Source: DLKC01 sp002478885
GTDB lineage: Bacteria > Bacteroidota > Bacteroidia > Chitinophagales > Chitinophagaceae
Reading direction: 5' to 3'
Assembly: GCA_046329585.1 (NCBI GenBank)
Contig: JAXLUI010000001.1
Span: 1,984,001-2,048,000, forward strand
Length of the DNA: 64,000 nucleotides
The position numbers and the translations under genes were made by a program. The notes under the pieces are model-generated. The model saw only the letters and a list, made by a program, of their open reading frames with translations, had not been told where the DNA came from and made no database searches. Positions 27,025 to 35,491 of this stretch are shown here, in pieces (within the stretch, counting starts at the first letter, position 1; every line of letters starts with the position of its first letter).

Positions 27025-27849
27025 ATGAAACGATTGTTGTTTGCCGCGGTGGTTGTTATCATAAGCACCTCTTTTTCAAAGAAAGAAATTACATGGACGG
27101 CCATTGGCGATTCCATTACTTACCTGAATGATCACACCGACGAAACGGGCAACCGCATTACGAAAGGTTATATGACACTCGTTACCGAAAAAATGCCCAA
27201 TATACATTACACGAACCAGGGGCACAACGGCTGGACATCGGGTGGCATTGCCGACCAGGTCGACAAACTCGGCATTACAAAAGCCGATGTTTATTCTATC
27301 TTCCTTGGAACGAATGACTGGTGGGCAGGGCGGCCGCTTGGCACACTTTCAGATTACAAAAACAATACCGGCAACAATACTGTTTATGGCTCTTTTCGCA
27401 TTATTACGAATAAGTTGCGCAGCCTGAATCCTGCTGCAAAAATCCTGCTGATCACGCCAATGAAGCGTGTAGATTTTGTTTACATCAACGGCATGAAAAA
27501 TAATGCATGGGGATCTTATAAAGCAAAGAATGGACAGATGCTGGAACAATTCGCCAATGCCATCGACTCCATCGGCAACTATGAACATTTTGATGTGGTC
27601 GACCTTTTTCACAACAGCGGAATGGAATACAAAAATCTTGTCAACTTCAAGCGTTTAAAAGACCCGCAAACCGGTGTTTACAAGAACTACGCTTATCCGG
27701 ATTTTATCGACATTCCGTTTAACCCCGGCACAGACGAATATCCTTATCCCGCCGGTGCAATCAATATGACCTACGATGGATTACATCCTTCCGACAAAGG
27801 CTACTCGATCATTGCCAATATGCTCGAAAAGAAAATGAAGCACTACTAG
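27025..27849 (+). CDS. SGNH/GDSL-type hydrolase
   Basis: A 274-residue exported esterase/lipase-like protein with a short hydrophobic leader (MKRLLFAAVVVIISTSFS). Block I is AIGDSITYLND (catalytic Ser in GDS, residue 29), block III is FLGTNDWW (Gly-x-Asn-Asp) and block V is DGLHPSDKGY (Asp-x-x-His) near residue 253. All residues of the SGNH set are present. Members deacetylate sugars or cleave esters; the substrate is unknown. It is a single gene between family A copies A9 and A10. Confidence 0.88.
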   Translation: MKRLLFAAVVVIISTSFSKKEITWTAIGDSITYLNDHTDETGNRITKGYMTLVTEKMPNIHYTNQGHNGWTSGGIADQVDKLGITKADVYSIFLGTNDWWAGRPLGTLSDYKNNTGNNTVYGSFRIITNKLRSLNPAAKILLITPMKRVDFVYINGMKNNAWGSYKAKNGQMLEQFANAIDSIGNYEHFDVVDLFHNSGMEYKNLVNFKRLKDPQTGVYKNYAYPDFIDIPFNPGTDEYPYPAGAINMTYDGLHPSDKGYSIIANMLEKKMKHY

Positions 27850-27875
27850 CTGGTCAGCGTTGTATCAGTGCTTAT

Positions 27876-28092
27876 ATTTTTTTGGAGCCGGCTTTTGTGC
27901 CTGTGGCATCGGCTGTTGCGTCGCACTCCTGTGCAATAAACTGGGAGGTCAGCAAAGACGGAAAAGGCCGACGCCATTTGCGCACTGATAAAATGCTTGC
28001 GTACTTTAAGTCTATAATATTTCCGACTTGTATGCTGCAGTATAAGTGTGCGACGCAACGAAGACGGAAAATGATATGCAGCCGGCCTCATA
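27876..28092 (+). repeat. Family A dispersed repeat, copy A10 (complete)
   Basis: The left arm begins GAGCCGGCTTTTGTGCC at 27885, with core CTGTTGCGTCGCACTCCTGT at 27913-27932 and inner module GGTCAGCAAAGACGG at 27947-27961. The right core ATAAGTGTGCGACGCAACGA is at 28042-28061, then an outer arm to about 28092 (GCAGCCGGCCTCATA). It fills most of the 309-base gap; nothing else is seen. Confidence 0.85.
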
Positions 28093-28158
28093 GTGTTAAC
28101 AGGCTTTTTGTAAAACGGGTGTGAGGATTAGTGACTTAATAATTACATTTATGATCCA

Positions 28159-28641
28159 ATGAAAAAGTATGCGTTGATATGGTTTATTGCGGCATTTCCT
28201 TTTTTTGCTTTAAGCCAGCATATCACTTCTATAAACGTCGACCAGTTGAAAAACAGGATCGATAAGGGTGGCGATACAACCTATATCATCAATTTCTGGG
28301 CTACCTGGTGTGGCCCCTGCGTAAAGGAACTGCCATCGTTTGAACAATTTGGACAGACAATTAAAACGGATAAAGCGAAAGTACTTTTGATAAGCCTTGA
28401 TTTCAGTTCCGAAGTAAAAACAGCCTTATTGCCATTTCTTAAAAAAAACAACCTGCAAAGCGATGTGTTGCTGCTTGATGAAAAGGACCCACAGGAATAT
28501 ATCAACCGCATTGACTCAACCTGGTCTGGTGCAATACCCACAACATTATTTTTATGCAAGCGAAAGCATGTGCTTTTTGAAAGAGATTTCAGCTACGAGG
28601 AGCTGGTGACAGCATACAACAATTTTAAAGCGGACTTATGA
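28159..28641 (+). CDS. TlpA-like thioredoxin-domain protein
   Basis: A 160-residue exported protein with an N-terminal signal (MKKYALIWFIAAFPFFALSQ) and a TlpA/ResA-type thioredoxin fold. The redox motif is WCGPC in NFWATWCGPCVKELPSF at about residue 50, and the cis-Pro loop is SGAIPTTLF. These envelope proteins reduce disulfides, for example in cytochrome c maturation, or serve secreted redox enzymes. The stop codon overlaps the start of the next thioredoxin-fold gene (ATGA), so they are co-translated. Confidence 0.9.
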   Translation: MKKYALIWFIAAFPFFALSQHITSINVDQLKNRIDKGGDTTYIINFWATWCGPCVKELPSFEQFGQTIKTDKAKVLLISLDFSSEVKTALLPFLKKNNLQSDVLLLDEKDPQEYINRIDSTWSGAIPTTLFLCKRKHVLFERDFSYEELVTAYNNFKADL

Positions 28642-29246
28642 AAAAATGTATCGCACTTTGTTTTATCGTGATTTCACTTACGACGCAGGCGCAGGTAACA
28701 ACGATTACACCGGGCACGGCCGCGCCGGATATTCATTTGAAGAACGTGAACGAAAAGGTCGTATCATTTGCTGACTACCCCGAAGCAAAAGGTTTTATCG
28801 TTGTGTTTACCTGCAATACCTGCCCTTATTCAAAGCGCTATGAACAGCGTGTTATTGATTTGAATGATAAATATGCACCGTTGGGCTTTCCCGTAATTGC
28901 AATCAACCCGAATGACCAGGTTGCTTCGCCCGGGGACAATTTTGATGAAATGAAAAAACATGCAGCTTCCAATAAATTTACTTTCCCTTATTTATTCGAT
29001 GAAGGCCAATTGGTAACAGCTGCCTATGGCGCAAAAAATACCCCTCATGTTTTCGTCACCAGCAAAACGGCGAAGGGAAATATAGTAGCGTACACAGGTG
29101 CCATAGATAACGATGCGGAAAACAGCAACAGCGCGAAAACAAAATATGTGGAAGATGCAGTGAATGCTTTGCTAAACAAGGGCCAACCTGCGGTAACTGT
29201 TACCAAAGCAATCGGCTGCAGGATCGCGTGGAAGAAAACGCAGTAG
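28638..29246 (+). CDS. Thioredoxin family protein (peroxiredoxin-like redoxin)
   Basis: A 202-residue secreted redoxin. It has a signal peptide (MKKCIALCFIVISLTTQAQ), then ITPGTAAPDIHLKNV typical of the AhpC/TSA-redoxin N-terminus, and the active-site segment FTCNTCPYSKRYEQR with a CxxC pair near residue 60, followed by GFPVIAINPNDQ. The motif CNTCPYSK marks the thioredoxin-like proteins of Bacteroidota and Planctomycetes close to peroxiredoxins. It overlaps the preceding TlpA-like gene by 4 bases, so the pair probably forms a periplasmic thiol relay. Confidence 0.88.
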   Translation: MKKCIALCFIVISLTTQAQVTTITPGTAAPDIHLKNVNEKVVSFADYPEAKGFIVVFTCNTCPYSKRYEQRVIDLNDKYAPLGFPVIAINPNDQVASPGDNFDEMKKHAASNKFTFPYLFDEGQLVTAAYGAKNTPHVFVTSKTAKGNIVAYTGAIDNDAENSNSAKTKYVEDAVNALLNKGQPAVTVTKAIGCRIAWKKTQ

Positions 29247-29252
29247 GGATGT

Positions 29253-29972
29253 TTATGGTTTGAAAATGCTGTCATCAATAGCGGTATTTAACTGTATTTT
29301 CTGAACAGTGATCGTTAATATAGTTTGATCGCCGATTTTACTGATCATTTTAAAAGGCTGTTTTATTCCTTCCACCATTTGATAGTCGCTATAATAAGTA
29401 TCGAGCAAGCTTCTGTCTAATTCAGCATTCTTTGATATGGCTTGCTTTTTTACCAATGAAAAATCATTCACATTAAAGAAATAAATTGCAGTGTCGGTAC
29501 TGCGGATCAGCTTTACCTGGTAGCAGTCCATGTTATTCACCGGTTTTCTCCCCTCTAAAACCGCCTCGTAATCTTTTTGTTGATAGTTGATAAAAGGGCT
29601 TTCCAGGTCCACATCTGCTTCATTAGCCATGGCACGTGCATCATTTCCGCTCAGCATGGTTTTTGCAGTCTCGCCTTTGAAGCCATCAATCTTCCATCCA
29701 CTTGCCCCGTTGAATGACTGAATAAAGGACCGGTCACCGGTACCAACGATATATTTATACCGGTTCGGTGCTTTTGCATATGCTTCAAACGGAAACTCCA
29801 GGCCACCGTAATTGTAAGTTCCGGAACTAATGATGGTCTTGATTTTACCCCATTGCTTTTCGCCGCCGGAGTAGTTGATATAGTTTGCAATAATCTTTTC
29901 CAATGTTTGCCCTTTCGAGTAAGCCGAAAAGGCAACAAGCAGCAAGATGAAAATTATTTTCCTTGAAACCAT
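29253..29972 (-). CDS. LolA-like outer-membrane lipoprotein-sorting family protein
   Basis: The start is placed at ATG 29972 rather than the far end of the frame (30083), since it gives a clean signal peptide (MVSRKIIFILLLVAFSAYSK) and avoids overlap with the divergent GH127 gene. The mature protein of about 215 residues begins LEKIIANYINYSGGEKQWG and contains repeated beta-strand stretches (YKYIVGTGDRSFIQSFNG, GWKIDGFKGE), resembling the LolA/DUF4292-type half barrel that binds lipid moieties. Function is inferred from fold resemblance only. A -7-like TAAGTTTG lies on the minus strand at 29998-29991. Confidence 0.68.
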   Translation of the reverse strand: MVSRKIIFILLLVAFSAYSKGQTLEKIIANYINYSGGEKQWGKIKTIISSGTYNYGGLEFPFEAYAKAPNRYKYIVGTGDRSFIQSFNGASGWKIDGFKGETAKTMLSGNDARAMANEADVDLESPFINYQQKDYEAVLEGRKPVNNMDCYQVKLIRSTDTAIYFFNVNDFSLVKKQAISKNAELDRSLLDTYYSDYQMVEGIKQPFKMISKIGDQTILTITVQKIQLNTAIDDSIFKP

Positions 29973-30069
29973 CTGGAACAATTTTATGCACAAACTTAAG
30001 CAAAAGTGGCAGGCATATTTTAGCATTGGTTTGCATGAGGGCAAACGATGTAATGCACTAAATTGCCTT

Positions 30070-32103
30070 ATGAAAATTTTCATGCTTCTACCGTTACTTC
30101 CTGCGTTGTTTCACAGCGGGCTTAAAGCACAGGAAAACCCTAAAGAAAAGCCTTCATTTAAGGTGTACGCGGTAAATAAGGCTCCGCTTCGTATGAATGC
30201 CTATTACCAGCTGCCGCTTGGAAACATAAAACCAGCGGGCTGGCTAAAGGAAATGTTGATTCGCCAGAAAGACGGGGCAACCGGGAAGCTCGACAAATTA
30301 TACCCGCTTGTGATGAATGAACGTAATGGTTGGCTGGGCGGTGACGGTGATCAATGGGAAAGAGGCCCATACTGGATAGATGGCCTGCTCCCGCTGGCGT
30401 ATATTTTAAATGACCAGGAACTGATCGCGAAAACAAAGCCATGGATCGAATGGGCAATAAACAGTCAGCAACCTGACGGATATTTTGGCCCGTCAAAAGA
30501 TTATAGTTACGAGCCCGGGCTTCAAAGAAATAATAGCCGAGACTGGTGGCCAAAAATGGTTATACTGAAAGTGTTGCAGCAATACTATTCGGCCACGGCA
30601 GATAAAAGAGTGCTCACTTTAATGACCAATTATTTCCGTTACCAGTTGAAGGAACTACCCAAAAACCCTTTAGATCACTGGACCTTTTGGGCGCGCTACC
30701 GCGGGGGCGATAATCTCATGATCGTTTATTGGCTTTACAATATTACAGGCGACAAATTTTTACTTGATCTTGCTGAGTTGATTCACCAACAAACCTTTGA
30801 CTATACAGATGCTTTTTTGCATACAGGCATGCTAGCGCAAAAAGGAAGTATTCATTGCGTAAACCTTGCGCAGGGTATTAAAGAACCCATCATTTATTTT
30901 CAGCAACACCCGGAACAGCAATACCTGGATGCGGTAAAAAAAGCATTTGCCGATATAAAGCAGTACGATGGTATGGCGCACGGTTTATATGGCGGAGATG
31001 AAGCTCTCCATGGCAATGATCCTACGCAAGGTTCAGAACTCTGTTCTGCTGTGGAGATGATGTTCAGTCTGGAGAATATGATCGCAGTAACTGGCGATGT
31101 GTCTTATGCAGATCAATTGGAAAGGATAGCTTTTAATGCATTGCCGGCACAGGTGACCGACGACTTCTCAGCCAGGCAATATTTTCAGCAGGCTAACCAG
31201 GTGATGATCACGAGGCATATACGCAATTTTGATCAGAATCATGGCGGTACAGATGTTTGCTACGGGCTGTTAACGGGGTATCCGTGCTGCACTTCAAACA
31301 TGCACCAGGGTTGGCCAAAATTCACCCAAAATCTTTGGTATGCTACACCTGATAAAGGACTCGCAGCCATTGTATATGCCCCTAGTGAAGTAAAAGCATA
31401 TGTTGGAAACGGCACTGAAATCTCCTTTGAGGAACAAACGAATTACCCGTTTGATGAAACGATACAATTTAAATTTACAACGGCACAACCTGCGGCCGTT
31501 GCTTTTCCATTTCATCTGCGGATACCATCGTGGTGCAAGCAAGCAATCATAAAGATCAACGGCGAAGATTATAAGGCAGTATCGGGGGATACAATCATTA
31601 AGATTAACAGGCAATGGAAGGACGGCGATTTAATAACTCTTCAATTACCCATGGATATTTTCAGCAACAAATGGTATGAAAATGCTGTTTCCGTTGAACG
31701 CGGGCCTTTGGTATATGCTTTAAAAATCGGGGAAGAATGGAAAGAAATAAAAAATGACAAAGACCCGGTGGCGTATGGTAACAGCTACTCCGAAGTTTAT
31801 CCTACCACTCCCTGGAACTATGGCCTGCCTGAAACCGGCGACAATGAGTTTGGGAAGGCTTTTACAGTGAACACAAAACAGCAGTTGGACAATTATCCAT
31901 GGAACCCGGAAAGCGCGCCGGTTGAATTAAAAACAAAGGCCAGACGCATTCCTTCCTGGAAGATATACAACGATATGTCGGGACCCATACCATACAGCAT
32001 TACGAACGGATTAGAGACATCAAAAGATGCGGAGGAGATTACATTGATACCATACGGATGTAGCAACCTGCGGATCTCCCAATTCCCGGTAATAAGCCGG
32101 TGA
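30070..32103 (+). CDS. GH127 beta-L-arabinofuranosidase-type glycoside hydrolase
   Basis: ATG 30070 is chosen because it starts a signal peptide (MKIFMLLPLLPALFHSGLKA), giving about 677 residues. The catalytic (alpha/alpha)6 barrel shows the cysteine-zinc site of the GH127 family: Glu323-x-Cys325 (SELCSAVEMM) and Cys406-Cys407 (GYPCCTSNMHQGW). In the reference enzyme HypBA1 the equivalent residues are Glu338, Cys340, Cys417 (nucleophile) and Cys418. A C-terminal beta-sandwich follows (LRIPSWCKQAIIKINGED). It probably removes beta-L-arabinofuranosyl or related residues in the periplasm. It is divergent from the LolA-like gene and stands outside the Sus operon. Confidence 0.88.
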   Translation: MKIFMLLPLLPALFHSGLKAQENPKEKPSFKVYAVNKAPLRMNAYYQLPLGNIKPAGWLKEMLIRQKDGATGKLDKLYPLVMNERNGWLGGDGDQWERGPYWIDGLLPLAYILNDQELIAKTKPWIEWAINSQQPDGYFGPSKDYSYEPGLQRNNSRDWWPKMVILKVLQQYYSATADKRVLTLMTNYFRYQLKELPKNPLDHWTFWARYRGGDNLMIVYWLYNITGDKFLLDLAELIHQQTFDYTDAFLHTGMLAQKGSIHCVNLAQGIKEPIIYFQQHPEQQYLDAVKKAFADIKQYDGMAHGLYGGDEALHGNDPTQGSELCSAVEMMFSLENMIAVTGDVSYADQLERIAFNALPAQVTDDFSARQYFQQANQVMITRHIRNFDQNHGGTDVCYGLLTGYPCCTSNMHQGWPKFTQNLWYATPDKGLAAIVYAPSEVKAYVGNGTEISFEEQTNYPFDETIQFKFTTAQPAAVAFPFHLRIPSWCKQAIIKINGEDYKAVSGDTIIKINRQWKDGDLITLQLPMDIFSNKWYENAVSVERGPLVYALKIGEEWKEIKNDKDPVAYGNSYSEVYPTTPWNYGLPETGDNEFGKAFTVNTKQQLDNYPWNPESAPVELKTKARRIPSWKIYNDMSGPIPYSITNGLETSKDAEEITLIPYGCSNLRISQFPVISR

Positions 32104-32163
32104 AAGCCCGCATACCCGGTTGTGCAGCGAAAATAAAGATCAGGTTCACTGGCTTTTGCACAC

Positions 32164-32919
32164 TTATATGCCATTATACCAAGACCAGCCGCCAAACCCT
32201 TTGCCGTAGCCATTGTCAACGAATTCATCTGTTACCACAATTCGCTGTAAATATTTTACACTTTTATACCCGATCTGTTTTTCGATGCGCACTCTCAAAG
32301 GCGCACCATGCTGAAGCGGTAGATTACGGCCATTCATGCCATACGCAAGAATGGTTTGCGGGTGAAAGGCGTCGAGCATGTCTACACTTTCCATATATTC
32401 ATCAAATGCGTAGAAGTTTACAAAACGAGCACTTTGTTTTATACCCGCAGCCTGCAAAACACGGCTCAATTGCACACCTGTCCATTCAGCAATCGCCGTC
32501 CAGCCTTCCTCGCATGTATGACGTGTAATCTGCGTCTTTGATGGAAACCTGTGCAAATCGGCAAGCGAATAATAACCCGGTTTCGACACACTACCCTCAA
32601 TCTTTAGCCTCCAGTTAGCAAATGCGTTATTTTGAAAGCCCGCGTAATCCTGGCTGAAATACGGTGATGCTGAGTCACCAGGATTGGTAGTGCCTGTGGC
32701 AGGAAAAGACGATATATCGCCATGATTATATTCTTTGACAAGGGATTGGCCGGGCAATAATGCCCGCTGTGCATTATAGGTAAATACATCGCCCATGCGT
32801 AAAATATTACCATAGGTGGGTGGCGACGTTTTGGAACATCCGTTCAACAGCAGTGCACCCAATGATGATACCCCGGTTATAATGGCTGTGCGTCTTGTTA
32901 CAAGATTTTTCTTTTTCAT
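32164..32919 (-). CDS. Molybdopterin-dependent oxidoreductase (sulfite oxidase fold)
   Basis: A 251-residue exported enzyme. The N-terminus has RR within TRRTAIITGVSSLGALLLNG followed by Cys, fitting a Tat-exported lipoprotein. The Moco-binding Cys lies in RHTCEEGWTAIAEWTG near residue 137, and the fold continues with FYAFDEYMESVDM, LPLQHGAPLRV and a C-terminal WSWYNGI. It resembles the MsrP/YedY-type catalytic subunit but lacks the dimerisation domain of sulfite oxidases. The next gene downstream (32954-33706) encodes a cytochrome b that would supply or take electrons. The substrate is unknown. Confidence 0.88.
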   Translation of the reverse strand: MKKKNLVTRRTAIITGVSSLGALLLNGCSKTSPPTYGNILRMGDVFTYNAQRALLPGQSLVKEYNHGDISSFPATGTTNPGDSASPYFSQDYAGFQNNAFANWRLKIEGSVSKPGYYSLADLHRFPSKTQITRHTCEEGWTAIAEWTGVQLSRVLQAAGIKQSARFVNFYAFDEYMESVDMLDAFHPQTILAYGMNGRNLPLQHGAPLRVRIEKQIGYKSVKYLQRIVVTDEFVDNGYGKGFGGWSWYNGI

Positions 32920-32953
32920 CTGTGCATGATTGTTTCGGTCAGCAGGTGGATAA

Positions 32954-33706
32954 TTATTTTTCGAATGTCATTGCACGCATGTGTTGTTTAAAACCCGACC
33001 TCGCTATCATTACTACATGCACCAGCAGAAATAAAAGCAATAATACCGCTGCAAAAAAATGAATAGTGCGTGCTGATTGTGCACCGAAAAATATCGTCAG
33101 CAGCCATGGGCATGCAGCAGTAACAGCAGGCGACATTGTTAGCCCGGTTAAAACAATCACCGGCAGCAACAGGAATATTACCACAACATAGCTTATCTTC
33201 TGTAACAGGCCATATTGCGGACCTTTTACAAATGCAACCTTCAATCGCAGATGATGAACGACATCTTCGTAAAATAATTTCGGCGACAACTCTCTAAACC
33301 GCGGCCAGAGGTTGCGGCGCATGTGCCCGCTGAATGCCGCGATCAATAAATAGATCACACCGGTTATTACGAGGATCCATGCCGACAAAAAGTGAAGACT
33401 GCGGCCCCACCCATTTTGGTTGAAGATATCATATGTGCGGCCGGCACTAACCGGTGAGCCCGCGTAATCAAAAAAAGGCATGCTTTTATCCCAGCCACCA
33501 TGCTGATAGTTTCGGCTGATCGGCAATTCAAACAACGGTTTGGTAAGATCATTGCCAACATCGCCCCAGTAAAGCCGGGGATGCACCATCAGTATCTCTA
33601 TCCCTGTTACCAGGAGCACAAGAAAGCTAACTGTACCAATCCAGTGAGTGAGTTTTACCCAGCGGCGATGCCCGTTGTTATTGTTAACTGATGAAGAAAT
33701 ACTCAT
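32954..33706 (-). CDS. Cytochrome b/b6-type membrane subunit
   Basis: A 250-residue membrane protein with four or five hydrophobic helices (about residues 22-42, 94-115, 147-172 and 200-235). The candidate heme-ligating His residues are in WVKLTHWIG (helix 1), GRSLHFLSAW (helix 2) and HFFAAVLLLLFLLVHVVM (last helix). This is the pattern of the thiosulfate reductase/formate dehydrogenase cytochrome b subunits. It lies 34 bases upstream of the Moco oxidoreductase on the same strand, so the two form a membrane-bound redox complex linked to the quinone pool. Confidence 0.86.
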   Translation of the reverse strand: MSISSSVNNNNGHRRWVKLTHWIGTVSFLVLLVTGIEILMVHPRLYWGDVGNDLTKPLFELPISRNYQHGGWDKSMPFFDYAGSPVSAGRTYDIFNQNGWGRSLHFLSAWILVITGVIYLLIAAFSGHMRRNLWPRFRELSPKLFYEDVVHHLRLKVAFVKGPQYGLLQKISYVVVIFLLLPVIVLTGLTMSPAVTAACPWLLTIFFGAQSARTIHFFAAVLLLLFLLVHVVMIARSGFKQHMRAMTFEK

Positions 33707-33767
33707 TTATTTTTTGCTTTCAGTCGGTTGAAAAGTAAATCTACATTTTTTTATGATCTTTTTTTGG

Positions 33768-33945
33768 TAGCCGGCATTTGCAGTTGTAGCATCTTCCGTT
33801 GCGTCGCACACTTGGGCAAATAGTCCGAAAGTCAGCAAAAAGAAAAGATTGTAGTCCACTTTCGCATCCTGGTCTTGGACCTATATTCTGTTGCACAAGA
33901 GTGCGACGCAACGAAGCCAAACAGAAGTTTAACAGCCGGGATCAA
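33768..33945 (+). repeat. Family A dispersed repeat, copy A11 (complete)
   Basis: The left arm begins TAGCCGGCATTTGC, with core CCGTTGCGTCGCACACTTGG at 33797-33816 and inner module AAGTCAGCAAAAAG at 33829-33842. The right inner module CTATATTCTG is at 33881-33890, core CACAAGAGTGCGACGCAACG at 33894-33913, and the outer arm ends AACAGCCGGGATCAAAA. Confidence 0.85.
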
Positions 33946-33975
33946 AAATAGATATGCCGCTATAATGTATAAGCA

Positions 33976-34593
33976 CTAATGCAGTTTTGCCTTATACCTG
34001 CCTGCAGTAATATGGGCGGTGTCCCCATTCGCCGTGAAAACGGTGCCACTGAACGACCCTGTAACAATTCCGGTAGCATAATCAAAATGATCAACAATAA
34101 CGGTGAATGGTGCGCCGCCCCGGCTCATAAATATATCATTGATGCCAATGTGGTCGTAGTAATAAAAAGCGGCGTGGTTGCTGATAACACCGGAACGATC
34201 GCGGTCTAAAGGAACGGGCAGGTAAACTGTTACGACTATACCGGTGTCGATCGAGCAGGAAGAAGGACCGAAAAAAGTAAAATCGGCCTTTGAATTGCCT
34301 CCGATAAAACCCGCATCTGTAAATGAGCCGCATGCATAGGTGTTACCGTTAGTAAAACCCCATTGACCCGTTATAAGCGCGTCTGCCTGGTGACAAAGAT
34401 CGCATGGCGGAAGAATGGAGGGTTGTGCAGCACTGGTAGTGTCTGTCGTGTCGCGGGGAATAGTATCAAGCGTGGGGATGGAATCAGCCTGGTTGCCTTC
34501 GAAACTATATTCCTTTACGCAGCCCGCGTGCAAGAGCAGTAACGGCGAAGCAACCAGCAAAAAGAAAAAAGCATATTGCCTGAAATGCTTCAT
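33976..34593 (-). CDS. Hypothetical lipoprotein with a CxxCH motif
   Basis: Start at the internal ATG (34593), which gives a lipoprotein signal ending LLHAGC (Cys25). A low-complexity linker rich in Asp and Thr follows, then PPCDLCHQADALITGQWGF with a CxxCH (Cys64, Cys67, His68) that could bind heme c or a metal. The rest (about residues 75-205) is beta-rich and ends with DTAHITAGRYKAKLH; the KEYSFEG segment after the lipid Cys is common in Chitinophagaceae lipoproteins. I do not recognise a defined family. It lies among redox genes, which supports heme or redox activity only weakly. Confidence 0.7.
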   Translation of the reverse strand: MKHFRQYAFFFLLVASPLLLLHAGCVKEYSFEGNQADSIPTLDTIPRDTTDTTSAAQPSILPPCDLCHQADALITGQWGFTNGNTYACGSFTDAGFIGGNSKADFTFFGPSSCSIDTGIVVTVYLPVPLDRDRSGVISNHAAFYYYDHIGINDIFMSRGGAPFTVIVDHFDYATGIVTGSFSGTVFTANGDTAHITAGRYKAKLH

Positions 34594-34625
34594 GTAATAC
34601 AACTGTTATAGTAACATACAAAAAA

Positions 34626-34633
34626 CAAATGTA
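34626..34633 (-). promoter_or_regulatory. Putative -7 box TACATTTG
   Basis: TACATTTG on the minus strand matches the Bacteroidota TAnnTTTG element and lies about 33 bases upstream of the lipoprotein start at 34593. No clear -33 TTG was found at the usual distance. Confidence 0.45.
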
Positions 34634-34691
34634 GGGTATTCCCGGGTTGGCTATTGTTTATAAGCAGAAGTATTAAACAGATTCGGGAAGG

Positions 34692-35180
34692 TTATCCTGC
34701 ATCCGGAACCGCTTTACCCCGGTGACAGGTAATACATGTTACAGCAGGCTGCTGATCATAATTCCTGCCTGTTATACCCGGCAGAATTTCATTGTTGATC
34801 TTCACCCGCATTAACCACATGCCTCTTGCGATATCCTTCTTTTGAATGGAATCAGACTCCCATTTTCCGATTACGTGACAATGATTACAGCTTACACCAA
34901 GCTCCGCACTCCATCCCCAATTCATCATCCATAAAAGATGCTCAGCAGAAATGCTGCTTGCCCCTTTTATAACCTTCAGATTTTTGAACACTGAGTCAGC
35001 TGGTAGTTGCTCCATTCCTTTTATTGACTCCAGTACGGCATTCATATATTTCAATCTTTCAGCTTCGAGACTATCCGTGCCCAAATAACTGTGCTGTGTT
35101 TCTTCTCCCGCAGGGGCGATTGAAAATGCCGAAGCAGTAACAAGGACGATCATTGCTGCTGATACGATAAACAGTTTCAT
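34692..35180 (-). CDS. Di-heme c-type cytochrome (reaction-centre cytochrome subunit-like)
   Basis: ATG 35180 is chosen because it opens a signal peptide (MKLFIVSAAMIVLVTASAFS); the longer frame adds 20 residues. The protein of about 162 residues carries two heme-binding motifs, CNHCH (in ELGVSCNHCHVIGKW) and CITCH (VTCITCHRGKAVPDAG), and a WMMNW segment that may supply an axial Met. It resembles the halves of the tetraheme reaction-centre cytochrome family that are widespread in non-phototrophic Bacteroidota. It is an electron carrier in the periplasm and a possible partner of the nearby Moco/cytochrome b pair. Confidence 0.85.
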   Translation of the reverse strand: MKLFIVSAAMIVLVTASAFSIAPAGEETQHSYLGTDSLEAERLKYMNAVLESIKGMEQLPADSVFKNLKVIKGASSISAEHLLWMMNWGWSAELGVSCNHCHVIGKWESDSIQKKDIARGMWLMRVKINNEILPGITGRNYDQQPAVTCITCHRGKAVPDAG

Positions 35181-35491
35181 AATAACTTTAATTGACAGGT
35201 AAAAATCTGAGCGGAAAAAATCCTTACTGAAATTACACATGTATAACTGCTAATCGTTGCCGCTCGTCAAATAGTCAATTTCAGTTCTGCGGCTGCCCGC
35301 AGCCTGTTTCACCGCAAGTTTTGCATGTTTCACCGCAAAACCGGCTGTCGGCTACATGACATTGCAATAAAAATTACATCCGGGCATTATACAACTCAAA
35401 CGCAAACAGGCATGTTTTAAATCAAACCGCATTATTAAGCAATTCTACTTTTTTATCAACATTTATTTATTCACTTTAAATCAATCGAATT
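35181..35491. other. Divergent intergenic region with a 12-bp direct repeat
   Basis: GTTTCACCGCAA occurs at 35306-35317 and again at 35327-35338, 21 bases apart (two helical turns), between the divergent cytochrome and His-rich protein genes. The spacing suits a tandem binding site. No gene or clear promoter box is visible in the rest of this 311-base stretch. Confidence 0.5.

Noticed and set aside
27882..28124. 80-residue ORF across family A copy A10
   Set aside because: It runs through both arms of the repeat; no conservation with other copies at protein level.
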